Shown here: one piece after another, positions 30,011-38,679 of the stretch
How positions within the stretch are numbered: the first letter of the stretch is position 1
Layout of the letters: the number at the start of each line of letters is the position of its first letter
NCBI RefSeq assembly: GCF_002754475.1
Contig: NZ_PEFL01000002.1
Coordinates: forward strand, 496,001-560,000
Source of the DNA: Comamonas sp. 26
Lineage (GTDB): Bacteria > Pseudomonadota > Gammaproteobacteria > Burkholderiales > Burkholderiaceae_C
DNA length: 64,000 nt
Direction: 5' to 3'
The notes under the pieces: generated by a model
The model's database searches: none
Seen by the model: only the letters and a program-made list of their open reading frames with translations
What the model was told of the DNA's origin: nothing
Translations under genes and position numbers: made by a program

Positions 30011-30613
30011 TCAGGCAGCCTTGGTGTCTTCACCAATCAGCAGCTTGGTGTCGGACAGATACATATGCGGCGGCACTTGCAGGTTGTCAGGTGCTGGCTT
30101 GTTCTTGAACACCCGGCCGGCCATATCAAAAGTCGAACCATGGCAAGGGCACAGGAAGCCGCCCTTCCAGTCAGCTGGCAGCGATGGCTGGGGGCCGGCT
30201 ACAAACTTATCGGTTGGAGAGCACCCCAGGTGAGTGCAAATTCCCACCACAACCAGAACTTCTGGTTTGATAGAGCGCACGCCGTTCATCGCATAAGGCG
30301 GGGTGAACTCCTCAGGGTGGCGAGCGGAGGCCGGATCGGCCAGCTCGGCATCCAGAGTCGGCAACTCCTTGAGCTGCTCGGGTGTGCGCTTGATGATCCA
30401 CACCGGCTTTCCTCGCCACTCAACAGTGAGCTTCTCACCGTCCTTGAGGTTAGAGATATCAACCTCTACAGCGGCACCTGCCGCTTTGGCTTTTTCAGAA
30501 GGCTGAAAGGAGCTCACAAAAGGGACGGCTGTCGCCACACCGCCCACGGCACCAGCACATGCTGACGTGATGATCCACGTGCGCTTGCTGGAGTCGACTG
30601 GAGAGTCACTCAT
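30011..30613 (-). CDS. petA: Rieske iron-sulphur subunit of the bc1 complex
   Basis: Carries the [2Fe-2S] cluster that accepts electrons from ubiquinol. The 200-residue protein has an N-terminal membrane helix (WIITSACAGAVGGVATAVPFV), a neck, and the cluster motifs CTHLGCSP and CPCHGS. The start at 30613 follows GAGGAAATCC. The basic pair before the helix is KR, and such Rieske proteins are often Tat substrates. First gene of petA-petB-petC; divergent from mscL. Confidence 0.96.
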   Translation of the reverse strand: MSDSPVDSSKRTWIITSACAGAVGGVATAVPFVSSFQPSEKAKAAGAAVEVDISNLKDGEKLTVEWRGKPVWIIKRTPEQLKELPTLDAELADPASARHPEEFTPPYAMNGVRSIKPEVLVVVGICTHLGCSPTDKFVAGPQPSLPADWKGGFLCPCHGSTFDMAGRVFKNKPAPDNLQVPPHMYLSDTKLLIGEDTKAA

Positions 30614-30762
30614 GGATTTCCTCGAAGTACATCGCTTGATTTGGGGTCAACTGGGAATTCTAGCGGCGGGGTCATGGTTATTCCAGCCCCAGTCCGACGT
30701 TGACAAGTGCCAAAGTCACGCAATACTGCGCTATCTCAAACTCTCAGTGACTGGAACTGCTT

Positions 30763-31197
30763 ATGGGCATGATGCAAGAATTCCGCGAATTCGCAATCAA
30801 GGGAAACGTGATGGATCTCGCCGTGGGCGTGATCATTGGCGGCGCATTCGGCAAGATCGTGGACTCGGTGGTCAGCGACTTGATCATGCCTCTGGTGGGC
30901 CTGGTCTTTGGCAAGCTGGACTTCTCCAACCTGTTCGTCGTGCTGGGCACGATTCCGGATGGAATTCCGCGCACCCTGGACGCCCTCAAGAAGGCCGGCG
31001 TCCCTGTATTCGCCTATGGCAACTTCATTACCGTGGCTGTCAACTTCCTCATCCTGGCCTTCATCATCTTCATGATGATCAAGCAGGTGAACCGCCTCAA
31101 GCGCGAAGCGCCTGCCGCAGCAGAGGAAGCACCCACTACGCCTGAAGACATTCAACTGCTGCGCGAAATCCGCGACAGCCTGAATCGCAAGCAATAA
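30763..31197 (+). CDS. mscL: Large-conductance mechanosensitive channel
   Basis: Pentameric inner-membrane channel that opens under high membrane tension to release solutes during osmotic downshock. The 144 residues match MscL: N-terminal amphipathic part [22 protein letters not shown]1 ([21 protein letters not shown]), periplasmic loop, TM2 ([16 protein letters not shown]) and the cytoplasmic helix ([12 protein letters not shown]). Closed by a strong hairpin shared with the convergent pdxA-like gene. Confidence 0.97.
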   Translation: MGMMQEFREFAIKGNVMDLAVGVIIGGAFGKIVDSVVSDLIMPLVGLVFGKLDFSNLFVVLGTIPDGIPRTLDALKKAGVPVFAYGNFITVAVNFLILAFIIFMMIKQVNRLKREAPAAAEEAPTTPEDIQLLREIRDSLNRKQ

Positions 31198-31208
31198 ACG
31201 CTAGCGCC

Positions 31209-31253
31209 CATGAAAAAAGCCTGCCGGAGTCACTGCGGCAGGCTTTTTTCATG
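31209..31253. terminator. Bidirectional terminator between mscL and the pdxA-like gene
   Basis: An 18-bp perfect stem (31209-31226 with 31236-31253) and 9-base loop with the core GCCTGCCG/CGGCAGGC and runs of six A and six T. Confidence 0.88.
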
Positions 31254-31292
31254 CTCTTTGCGATCTGAATCCTCCAGAAGACCTCTTATCGA

Positions 31293-32357
31293 CTAACGGC
31301 TAAGGCTGCGCGCCATATGCACGGCTTCGAGCAAACTGGCTGCATCAGCCACGCCCTGCCCGGCAATATCAAAGGCCGTTCCGTGGTCTGGACTGGTGCG
31401 AACCAGCGGCAATCCAAGGGTGACGTTGACTCCTTTTTCCACACCCAAATATTTGACTGGGATCAACCCTTGGTCGTGGTACATCGCCAACACAACGTCG
31501 AATTCACTGGGATTGGAAGCGGTGCTGCGGGCTCGCATGAACACGGTATCGGGGGCAAAAGGGCCAGCAACGTCCATGCCTTCAGCCTGCGCCTGCGCAA
31601 TGGCCGGGGCGATGATCTCAATCTCTTCTCGGCCAAAAATACCGCCCTCGCCTGCATGTGGATTGAGCCCCGCCACTGCAATGCGAGGAGAACGGCCCAA
31701 ACTTTTACTCAGCGCCTGATGCGTGATGCGCAGAGTTTGCAGAACCTGCGGCTGGGTGACCGCATTGATGGCATCGCGCAGCGACACATGGATACTGACC
31801 AGCACGGTGCGCAGCTCATCGTTGGCCAGCATCATGCGTACGGGCATCTGCTCAAGGCCCACGCCCGCATGGGCTGCCGCCTCGGCCTGCAGCAGCTCGG
31901 TGTGGCCGGGGAAGGTCACGCCCGCCAGATGCAGTGCCTCTTTATGCAAAGGTGCTGTCACCAGCGCTGCAATGTCGCCCCGCAAAGCCGCCTGTGCAGC
32001 CCAGACCACGCATTGCGCTGCCGCCTGCCCTGCCTCTGCTGAAATTTGACCATAAGGCTGCGGCCCGGCCAGCCCCGGCAGGCTCAGCAAAGGGATAGTG
32101 CCTTCGGGTACAGACCAGACATCGGCAGGTGCACCAATCACCGCGACAGTCTGGGCCATGCCCGGCTCGCCGTTGGCAGCTCTGGCCGCCAGTGCCGTGG
32201 CGCGGCGCAGCGTCTGCAACTCGCCCACCACAAAGCAGCCGCGCATGGCCTGCGGTGTTGCCTTGAAGGCCTTGGCAATGATTTCCGGGCCAATGCCTGC
32301 GCAGTCACCTTGGGTGATGGCAATGGCTTGGGCAGTTGTTGATTCAGAAGCAGACAT
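31293..32357 (-). CDS. pdxA: 4-hydroxythreonine-4-phosphate dehydrogenase family (PdxA)
   Basis: Family role: NAD-dependent oxidation of 4-phospho-L-threonine-type substrates in pyridoxal 5'-phosphate synthesis. Seen in the 354 residues: metal-site motif PGHTE, GLNPHAGEGG, and MYHDQGLIPVKYLG with LPLVRTSPDHGTAFD. The N-terminal motif reads QGDCAGIGPEI, with cysteine where the family has proline. The gene stands with a NIF3-family gene, not beside rsmA as pdxA often does, so a PdxA2-type role on other phosphorylated hydroxy acids is possible. The start at 32357 is ATG; the earlier TTG is less likely. Confidence 0.75.
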   Translation of the reverse strand: MSASESTTAQAIAITQGDCAGIGPEIIAKAFKATPQAMRGCFVVGELQTLRRATALAARAANGEPGMAQTVAVIGAPADVWSVPEGTIPLLSLPGLAGPQPYGQISAEAGQAAAQCVVWAAQAALRGDIAALVTAPLHKEALHLAGVTFPGHTELLQAEAAAHAGVGLEQMPVRMMLANDELRTVLVSIHVSLRDAINAVTQPQVLQTLRITHQALSKSLGRSPRIAVAGLNPHAGEGGIFGREEIEIIAPAIAQAQAEGMDVAGPFAPDTVFMRARSTASNPSEFDVVLAMYHDQGLIPVKYLGVEKGVNVTLGLPLVRTSPDHGTAFDIAGQGVADAASLLEAVHMARSLSR

Positions 32358-32360
32358 ATA

Positions 32361-32410
32361 GATCAAAATTGCTTGTAGCCCATTATTGATAAGCGCAAGC
32401 AGCTATCAAA
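32361..32410. repeat. Palindromic intergenic repeat, ATAGC/AGCGC family
   Basis: Lies between the NIF3-family gene and the pdxA-like gene. TGCTTG and CAAGCA pair; the right part reads AAGCGCAAGCAGCTATC, almost the same as the segment in the antitoxin gene tail near 59540. Confidence 0.5.
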
Positions 32411-32427
32411 ATGATGAACACCCGTTC

Positions 32428-33180
32428 TTATGCAGGGTTGTCAATCTCAATAAACTGGTGCTCCAGCCCGCACTCGCTGGCCACATGTGCGGCCACAGCC
32501 GGTGCTCCATAGCGCTCAGTCGCGTGGTGACCTGCGGCGATAAAGCTCACGCCCATCTCGCGGGCCAGATGCATCTGGGGCTCTGAAATTTCGCCAGTCA
32601 CGTAGGCATCCGCCCCCGCTGCAATGGCGGATTCAAAAAAGCCTTGTGCGCCACCCGTGCACCAAGCCAGCTTGCGAATCGGCTTTTGTACATCACCACT
32701 CACCAGCGTGGCCTTGCGCCCCAGCACTGTCTGCACATGCTCAGTCAGCGCTGTGGCATCGGCAAAGTCCACATCAGCGAGCCAGCCAAGATTTTGATCG
32801 CCAAATGCAGCTTGGCCTTGGACGCCGAGCTTTAAGCCCAGTTGCGCGTTATTGCCCAGCTCAGGGTGCGCATCCAGCGGCAAATGATAGGCAAACAGAT
32901 TGATGTCATGGGCCATCAACAGGCGGATTCGCTCTTTGAGCCAGCCCGTGATGCGCCCATCCATGCCTTTCCAGAACAGGCCATGGTGTACAAAGATCGC
33001 GTCTGCCTTGGCCTCAATCGCCGCCTCGATCAAGGCACGGCTGGCAGTCACGCCGCTGACGATGCGGCGAATTTCGCTCTTGCCTTCAACTTGCAGGCCG
33101 TTGGGCCCGTAGTCTTTGAAGCGCTCAGGCTGCAGCAGCCCATTGAAGACGGATAACAGGTGGTTTCGCTCAATGCTCAT
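32428..33180 (-). CDS. NIF3/YbgI family dinuclear metal-binding protein
   Basis: A 250-residue hexamer-forming family protein with a two-metal site; the E. coli relative YbgI is sometimes linked to GTP cyclohydrolase I-like folds, and the function is unsettled. Metal-ligand motifs are visible: DAIFVHHGLFWKG (two histidines), LPLDAHPELGN, and AAGHHATERYG near the end (HxxxE). The start ATG at 33180 is chosen; the upstream extension is cysteine-rich and unlikely. No terminator separates it from the pdxA-like gene, so they may be co-expressed. Confidence 0.85.
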   Translation of the reverse strand: MSIERNHLLSVFNGLLQPERFKDYGPNGLQVEGKSEIRRIVSGVTASRALIEAAIEAKADAIFVHHGLFWKGMDGRITGWLKERIRLLMAHDINLFAYHLPLDAHPELGNNAQLGLKLGVQGQAAFGDQNLGWLADVDFADATALTEHVQTVLGRKATLVSGDVQKPIRKLAWCTGGAQGFFESAIAAGADAYVTGEISEPQMHLAREMGVSFIAAGHHATERYGAPAVAAHVASECGLEHQFIEIDNPA

Positions 33181-33235
33181 GCAGCAATTGTGACCGACAG
33201 AGCATGGCCCTGAGTGCACTCAGCCAAGCACAAAA

Positions 33236-33255
33236 AGGGCAGCCAAAGCTGCCCT
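33236..33255 (-). terminator. Terminator after the MFS transporter gene
   Basis: AGGGCAGC pairs with GCTGCCCT over 8 bp with a 4-base loop; the minus strand then reads TTTTTG. Confidence 0.82.
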
Positions 33256-33275
33256 CTTGCAAGTTTCCGTGCGGC

Positions 33276-34601
33276 TTAAGCCTTCTTGGCTTGCCAGCCC
33301 TTGCAGGCCAGCGGCCAGAAGGCCATGAGGACACCCAGCACACCCATGGCTGCCACGTAGTGCGCAGGAGCCATCACATCGCGTTGCTGCCACACAGACA
33401 CCAGCATGGGAGTCAGGCCACCAAACACGGCATAGGCCATGTTGTAGGCGAAAGACAGGCCGGTAAAGCGCACATCCGCAGGGAAGGCGCGCACGCCCAC
33501 CACGGGCAGCAGCGAGATGGAACCGACAAAGAAGCCTACAGTGGCATAGGTGCAGATCAGCGAGGCTTCAGTACCGGGCAGGTTCAGATAGAACAGGTAG
33601 GCCGTCGCTGCCATGCCGCCCCATCCCAGAATCATGGTGAGCCTGGTGCCCAGCTTGTCGGACAGCCAGCCCCAGAACACGCAGCCAATGGTCAGCGTCA
33701 CAGTGGCCACGGCATTGGCCTTGAGCGCCATTGCCGGTTCAATATGGAAGTTCTTTTGCAGATAACCGGGGGTCATCAGAACCACCACCACCACCGCAGT
33801 GGAGAGAATCCAGGTCATCAGTGCAACGACAACGCAGGCTTCGCGGTGGTCACGCAAGATGGTTTTGAGAGGCAGCTCGCGGTCAGCCGCCTTGCGTGCC
33901 TGGAGCTCCTTAAAGATAGGCGTTTCATGCAAAAACTTACGCATGTAGACCGAAACCAGACCAAACACGCCACCCAGAATGAAGGGGATGCGCCATGCCC
34001 AATCGTGGATTTCGCTCTGGCTATAGGTGCTGTTGAGCCACACACCGATGATGGAACCCAGGAAAATACCGCCGGTGATGCCAGACGTCAGCGCACCAAT
34101 CGCAAAGCCATAGCGCTTTTCAGGTGCGTGCTCGGCCACAAAAATCCAGGCACCGGGCATTTCGCCGCCGATTGCGGCTCCTTGCAGCACACGCATGAGC
34201 AGCAGCAGAACAGGAGCGGCAATGCCAATAGAGGCATAGGTGGGCAGCAGGCCAATGATGAGCGTAGGCACGGCCATCAGGAAGACGGACAGAGTGAACA
34301 TCTTTTTGCGACCCAGAATGTCGCCATAGTGGGCAATCAAAATGCCGCCAATGGGACGTGCCAGATAGCCGGCCGCAAAAATGCCCAGCGTCTGTAGCTG
34401 GCGCATCCACTCCGGCATTTCAGCCGGAAAGAACAGGCGGCCAATCACGTTGGCAAAAAAGACGAACACCACGAAGTCATAAAACTCCAGCGTTCCGCCC
34501 AGAGCTGATAGGCCCAGGGTCTTGTAGTCCTCCCGGTTCAGGGGACGATTCTTCGCAGCGGCCGGCGCGGTAGCCGGGGCAGCGTGGTCAAGCGTAGTCA
34601 T
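33276..34601 (-). CDS. MFS transporter, metabolite:H+ symporter type
   Basis: A 441-residue inner-membrane protein with twelve hydrophobic segments. The loop motif GDILGRKKMF between helices 2 and 3 and the N-terminal LGGTLEFYDFVVFVFFANVIG fit the metabolite:H+ symporter (MHS) group that takes up dicarboxylates, shikimate, proline or betaine. The substrate cannot be read from the sequence. The start at 34601 (MTTLDHAAPA) follows TAGGAAACACC. It is transcribed alone, away from the DegS-like gene. Confidence 0.85.
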   Translation of the reverse strand: MTTLDHAAPATAPAAAKNRPLNREDYKTLGLSALGGTLEFYDFVVFVFFANVIGRLFFPAEMPEWMRQLQTLGIFAAGYLARPIGGILIAHYGDILGRKKMFTLSVFLMAVPTLIIGLLPTYASIGIAAPVLLLLMRVLQGAAIGGEMPGAWIFVAEHAPEKRYGFAIGALTSGITGGIFLGSIIGVWLNSTYSQSEIHDWAWRIPFILGGVFGLVSVYMRKFLHETPIFKELQARKAADRELPLKTILRDHREACVVVALMTWILSTAVVVVVLMTPGYLQKNFHIEPAMALKANAVATVTLTIGCVFWGWLSDKLGTRLTMILGWGGMAATAYLFYLNLPGTEASLICTYATVGFFVGSISLLPVVGVRAFPADVRFTGLSFAYNMAYAVFGGLTPMLVSVWQQRDVMAPAHYVAAMGVLGVLMAFWPLACKGWQAKKA

Positions 34602-34965
34602 GGTGTTTCCTAGATCGAACAGCAGGACAGCGCAGATAAGGCCGCAAATCACGGGTCAACGTGCAGAGGCAAACCGATTGAGGTGGATTCCTGATACGGA
34701 GCCACACCCATCTGGCACGAATGCCTTGTGGGCAATCACTTCAGAAAACGGCTACGTAAGCGCGGTCGAAATTCATTCTAGGGTTTACACGCACATCGAC
34801 CGCTGGCGCAAAACTTTAGATAACAGTCCCCCTATGCCCCTGCTTCGTGCAGCACCTGACACTTTGGAGTAAGCAAATCAACAAGTTCAAGCGGAATCGC
34901 TGCACTGCGGCGACTTGCCATGCCGCACAATGTGGATTAATCCCCTCACTCTCCAGACCCATTAC
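34602..34965. other. Intergenic region between the divergent MFS and DegS-like genes
   Basis: 364 bases with no supported gene. TAGAAT on the minus strand at 34775-34780 is a possible -10 box for the transporter, though the -35 is poor. On the + strand TTGCCA at 34914 with TAATCC 17 bases later is a weak candidate for the protease gene. No repeat from either palindrome family is seen here. Confidence 0.35.
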
Positions 34966-36123
34966 ATGAAACGCACCTGGTTGCTGTTTTCGCAGGTAGT
35001 CACCGCCCTGGTTGCTATCTATTTTGTAGTAGCTACCCTACAGCCCAGCTGGCTTCAGCGCGGAAGCATCCGTAGCAATGCCGGCATTGCGCTGCTGCAG
35101 GCTCCATCGGCCCCGGCAGGTGAAGTTGCTCCCGGCAGCTTCGCGCCTGCTGCACGCAAGGCATCGCCGGCCGTTGTCAGTATCAATACCAGCAAGGCGG
35201 TGCGGCACCCTCGTGCCAACGATCCGTGGTTCCAGTTCTTCTTTGGCGAGCAAGGCCCACAGGAGCAATCTGGTTTGGGTAGCGGCGTCATCATTAGTCA
35301 AGATGGCTACATCCTCACCAACAACCATGTGGTGGAAGGTGCAGACGACATTGAAGTCACGCTGACCGACAGCCGCCAGGCCAAGGCCAAAGTGATTGGC
35401 ACCGATCCAGAAACCGATCTGGCCATTCTCAAAATCGAGCTGGACAAGCTGCCCGTCATCGTTCTGGGCAACTCCGACCAGGTCGCCGTGGGCGACCGCG
35501 TGCTGGCCATCGGCAACCCCTTTGGCGTGGGCCAGACAGTGACCAGCGGCATCATCAGCGCGCTGGGTCGCAGCCAGCTGGGCATCAACACCTTTGAGAA
35601 CTTCATTCAGACCGATGCGGCCATCAACCCCGGTAACTCCGGCGGTGCACTGGTGGATGCCAACGGCAATCTGCTGGGCATCAACACCGCCATCTATTCA
35701 CGCTCGGGCGGTAGTATGGGCATTGGCTTTGCCATCCCTGTCTCCACCGCCAAGATGGTTCTGGATGGCATCGTCAAAGACGGCAAGGTCACCCGCGGCT
35801 GGATTGGCGTGGAGCCCAATGAACTCTCGCCCGAGCTGGCCGAGACCTTTGGCGTCAAGGCCGATGCGGGCGTCATCATCACCGGCGTGCTGCAAGCCGG
35901 TCCCGCCGCTCAGGCAGGTATGCGCCCCGGCGACGTGATTGTGAAAGTGGGCGAGACGGCCACCCGCAATGTCTCTGAGCTGCTGACCGCAGTTGCCTCC
36001 CTCAAGCCCGGCGAAGCCGCCAAGTTTGATGTGCGCCGTGCAGACAGCGAAGTCATGCTGGAGATCACTCCCGGGACCCGTCCTGCGGCCAACACGCTGC
36101 AGCAGCAAGGTCGCCGCCGCTAA
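34966..36123 (+). CDS. DegS/HtrA-type trypsin-like serine protease with one PDZ domain
   Basis: Envelope protease of 385 residues. One N-terminal membrane helix (WLLFSQVVTALVAIYFVV) anchors it on the periplasmic side. The catalytic triad is H121 (NNHVVEG), D151 (TDLAILK) and S225 (GNSGGAL). A single PDZ domain spans about 270-365. One PDZ domain and the uncleaved-looking anchor fit DegS, which starts the sigma-E cascade, but without RseA or sigma-E genes nearby a DegQ-like quality-control role is equally open. The ATG at 34966 is chosen over an earlier one at 34915. Confidence 0.88.
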   Translation: MKRTWLLFSQVVTALVAIYFVVATLQPSWLQRGSIRSNAGIALLQAPSAPAGEVAPGSFAPAARKASPAVVSINTSKAVRHPRANDPWFQFFFGEQGPQEQSGLGSGVIISQDGYILTNNHVVEGADDIEVTLTDSRQAKAKVIGTDPETDLAILKIELDKLPVIVLGNSDQVAVGDRVLAIGNPFGVGQTVTSGIISALGRSQLGINTFENFIQTDAAINPGNSGGALVDANGNLLGINTAIYSRSGGSMGIGFAIPVSTAKMVLDGIVKDGKVTRGWIGVEPNELSPELAETFGVKADAGVIITGVLQAGPAAQAGMRPGDVIVKVGETATRNVSELLTAVASLKPGEAAKFDVRRADSEVMLEITPGTRPAANTLQQQGRRR

Positions 36124-36142
36124 GCGACTGGCTCACAACAAT

Positions 36143-36169
36143 AAAAGCCAGCATCTTTCGCTGGCTTTT
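36143..36169 (+). terminator. Terminator after the DegS-like gene
   Basis: AAAAGCCAGC pairs with GCTGGCTTTT over 10 bp with a 7-base loop and a T run. Confidence 0.85.
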
Positions 36170-36180
36170 TCATTGGATTT

Positions 36181-36235
36181 TATGCATCAAATATGCCTCA
36201 AGCTCTTATGCATAAAGCGCTACTAGCTATCAAAA
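36181..36235. repeat. Palindromic intergenic repeat, ATAGC/AGCGC family
   Basis: Lies between the convergent terminators of the DegS-like gene and tatC. Contains CTCTTATGCATAAAGCGCTACTAGCTATC in outline (TATGCAT repeated, AGCGCTA, AGCTATC), as in the other copies. Confidence 0.45.
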
Positions 36236-36269
36236 AAAAAAGCCCTTGAATTGCTTCAAGGGCTTTTTT
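36236..36269 (-). terminator. Terminator after tatC
   Basis: A 15-bp perfect stem with AGCCCTTGAA/TTCAAGGGCT core and 4-base loop. On the minus strand a run of ten T follows; the + strand side has six T. Confidence 0.88.
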
Positions 36270-36288
36270 CATGAGGCTTAGAAAACGA

Positions 36289-37101
36289 TCAATTGCCGTC
36301 TGTGGGCTTATCGGCTGCAGCGCCTGTTTCACCTTCAGCCTCTGGGGCACGCGATGCCTTGCTGAACCAGCCTGCACCCAGAATGCCAATCTCATAAAGC
36401 AGGCACATGGGAATCGCCAGCGCCAGCTGAGAGATCACATCGGGTGGCGTGATGATGGCGGCAATCACAAAGGACAGCACCACAAAGTAGCCGCGGAAGG
36501 ACTTGAGCTTTTCAATCTCGACCAGACCCAGTCGCACCAGCAGCATCACCACAATCGGCACCTGAAAGGCGGCGGCAAAAGCGATGTACAGCGACAGTAT
36601 CGCTTCAACATACGAGGCAATATCAGGCGTAGCCGCGACGCTGGCAGGCGTGAAGTGCTGAATGAACTTGAACATATTGCCAAGCACAAAGAACTGCACA
36701 AAGCCAATACCGACATAGGCCAGCAAGCTGCCAAACAAAATCAGCGGCAGGGCAAACTTTTTCTCGTGGCTATACAGGCCAGGGGCCACAAAGGCCCAGA
36801 CCTGATACATGAGCCAAGGCAGAGCCATCAGCACAGCCACCATCATCAGCACCTTGAGCGGCACAAAGAATGGCGAGAAAACGCCCACCGCAATCAGCTT
36901 TGCGCCGGGGGGCATGTGTTCTTTGATGGGTATGGCGATGAAGTCGATGAGTCCATCCGGGCCGGGCCAGAACATCAGCAGTGCAACGCAGATCAGAACG
37001 CCATAGAGGCTGTAGAGCACGCGATCGCGCAGCTCCATCAAGTGCTGCACAAATGGCTGCTCCGTGCCTGAGAGTTCGTCTTCTTTAGAGGGTTCGGACA
37101 T
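36289..37101 (-). CDS. tatC: Sec-independent protein translocase TatC
   Basis: Six-helix inner-membrane protein that binds twin-arginine signals. The 270 residues include the conserved N-terminal LMELRDRVLYS, the FFVPLKV segment, and six hydrophobic stretches; the tail is a charged alanine/glutamate-rich extension. The start at 37101 (MSEPSKEDE) avoids a cysteine-rich leader. Preceded by tatB and tatA on the same strand, so the order is tatA-tatB-tatC. Confidence 0.96.
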   Translation of the reverse strand: MSEPSKEDELSGTEQPFVQHLMELRDRVLYSLYGVLICVALLMFWPGPDGLIDFIAIPIKEHMPPGAKLIAVGVFSPFFVPLKVLMMVAVLMALPWLMYQVWAFVAPGLYSHEKKFALPLILFGSLLAYVGIGFVQFFVLGNMFKFIQHFTPASVAATPDIASYVEAILSLYIAFAAAFQVPIVVMLLVRLGLVEIEKLKSFRGYFVVLSFVIAAIITPPDVISQLALAIPMCLLYEIGILGAGWFSKASRAPEAEGETGAAADKPTDGN

Positions 37102-37248
37102 GGTGCAAAACCGCGCCAGAGCCTGAACAGCTCTGCACGCTTGAAACAACAACGCCCGCAGACACGGGCAAGGGGCTACATACCAGAGGCAAACCTGCGC
37201 CCAAGATGGGCAACGGCCTCATGGCCGGCAGGCTGCAGCTGAGCATGC

Positions 37249-37770
37249 TCAATGGAACTTCTTGGGGCGAAAACGCGCCACGCGCGCCGCACCCGACTGA
37301 ACTTTGCTACGCACTCCAGCGCGCGACTTGTACCACTGGGGCACGGCACCGCGCTTGAGGCGCCAGTTCTTGCGCGGATGGCTGTAGCTGGGCACCACGG
37401 CGCTACTCGTATCAAAACCGGTATAGCCGCCGTCCGCGTCATAGGAATCAAACGACGAAGCCGAAGTCATGTGCGCGTCGTCACGCAGATCCTTGGTCGC
37501 ATCGCCCCAGTCCTTTTCAAGGTCCGAGGCCTGATTGCGAACGCCGGATTCCACATCGCGTGCCGCGGTCTCGACCGTTTCCTTCATCTTGCGCAGCTCA
37601 TCCAGCTCCATGGAGCGGTTGACTTCTGCCTTGACGTCGGACACATAACGCTGCGCCCGCCCAAGCATGGTTCCCACCATACGGGCCACGCGCGGCAGTT
37701 TCTCGGGACCGATGACCACCAGGGCCACGGCACCGATCAGCGCCATTTTGGACAGGCCAATATCAAACAT
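37249..37770 (-). CDS. tatB: Sec-independent protein translocase TatB
   Basis: Partner of TatC in the signal-peptide receptor. The N-terminus [28 protein letters not shown] is the TatB membrane helix with the conserved glutamate and PEKLP hinge, followed by a long amphipathic helix (about residues 25-70). At 173 residues it is longer than TatA; the tail is basic (RFRPKKFH). Starts 22 bases after the tatA stop; tatC begins about 147 bases further on. Confidence 0.95.
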   Translation of the reverse strand: MFDIGLSKMALIGAVALVVIGPEKLPRVARMVGTMLGRAQRYVSDVKAEVNRSMELDELRKMKETVETAARDVESGVRNQASDLEKDWGDATKDLRDDAHMTSASSFDSYDADGGYTGFDTSSAVVPSYSHPRKNWRLKRGAVPQWYKSRAGVRSKVQSGAARVARFRPKKFH

Positions 37771-37792
37771 CTAGATGTCAGTCCTGCAGCGT

Positions 37793-38029
37793 TCAGCTTT
37801 TTTGCTTGGCTTCCACGTCAATGGTGGCCTTGTCAGTGGCTTGCTGGTTGGCCACTTGGCCTGCGGCGGCGCTGGAATCAGCATTCGTTCCGCCTTCCTT
37901 CATGCCATCTTTAAAGCCCTTGACGGCACCACCCAGGTCGGAGCCGATGTTCTTGAGCTTCTTGGTGCCGAACACCAGAACCACGATGAGCAGCACGATC
38001 GCCCAGTGCCAGATAGAAAAAGAGCCCAT
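37793..38029 (-). CDS. tatA: Sec-independent protein translocase TatA
   Basis: Pore-forming component of the twin-arginine translocase. The 78 residues begin [25 protein letters not shown] (one membrane helix and the [14 protein letters not shown] hinge), then an amphipathic helix and a short polar tail. The ribosome site AGGAGATTCTC precedes the start. First gene of tatABC. Confidence 0.96.
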   Translation of the reverse strand: MGSFSIWHWAIVLLIVVLVFGTKKLKNIGSDLGGAVKGFKDGMKEGGTNADSSAAAGQVANQQATDKATIDVEAKQKS

Positions 38030-38165
38030 GAGAATCTCCTAAGAATTGCAAACCATTTTAGACGGGGCTTTTGACAGATTCGTAACAATCACCCAAAAAG
38101 CCTGCTGCTGGCAACTCTATAGCCGCCCGGAACGCATCGTCCAAGATGCGAAGTTACGCAGTTTC

Positions 38166-38534
38166 TCAGCCTTTGAGCCAGGGGCGCGCACCGCCCATGA
38201 CATGCAGGTGCAGGTGATGCACTTCCTGACCGCCCTCGGTGCCGGTATTGACCACGATGCGAAAGCCTCCATCAGGATAGGGATTGCAGCCTTGCTCCAG
38301 CGCCAGCCTAGGGGCCAGCGCCATCATGCGGCCCAGCAAAGGCGAGTCTTCAGCGCTCAGGTGCGCCATCGAGGCAATGTGCTTCTTCGGGATCATCAAA
38401 AAATGCACAGGTGCTGCAGGATTGATGTCGTGGAAGGCGAACACTTCTTCATCTTCATAGACCTTGCGCGAAGGGATCTCACCCTTGGCGATACGGCAAA
38501 AAATGCAGCTGGAATCGTAATCGTGGTTATGCAT
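38166..38534 (-). CDS. HIT-family purine nucleoside phosphoramidase-like protein
   Basis: Histidine-triad protein of 122 residues with HHLHLHVMGG as the catalytic triad motif and CIFCRIAKGEIPS near the start, typical of HinT. HinT hydrolyses AMP-lysine or AMP-phosphoramidates. The ATG at 38534 is chosen; an upstream TTG extends the frame. Its place between hisE and tatA is common in this bacterial group, here with the patatin-like gene inserted in between. Confidence 0.93.
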   Translation of the reverse strand: MHNHDYDSSCIFCRIAKGEIPSRKVYEDEEVFAFHDINPAAPVHFLMIPKKHIASMAHLSAEDSPLLGRMMALAPRLALEQGCNPYPDGGFRIVVNTGTEGGQEVHHLHLHVMGGARPWLKG

Positions 38535-38630
38535 GGTCAATCTTGTATTCAATAAGGGCGCACCTGCACAGCAAGCAGCTCATGCTCTCGCATGCCCTTG
38601 ATTCATGGACACCGGGCAATAGCCGTCTCA

Positions 38631-38679
38631 CAGCGAGGTGCCGTCCCCCTTGGGGCAAGGCGCAAAGCGCCTCAGGGGG
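38631..38679. repeat. Stop-codon-proximal repeat, copy C (after the patatin-like gene)
   Basis: A shorter form of the repeat at 21214 and 22711: CAGCGAGG, a C-rich CCCCCTTGGGGC block and AAGGCGCAAAGCGCCTCAGGGG, ending at the stop codon of the patatin-like gene. The central GAGAGAG block is missing. Confidence 0.7.

Noticed and set aside
33204..34397. Long open frame opposite the MFS transporter gene (397 residues)
   Set aside because: Antisense to the transporter and extremely rich in H, Q, N; a shadow frame.
34711..34730. Sigma-54-like promoter (TGGCACG) before the DegS-like gene
   Set aside because: The -12 part TTGC is missing at the required spacing.
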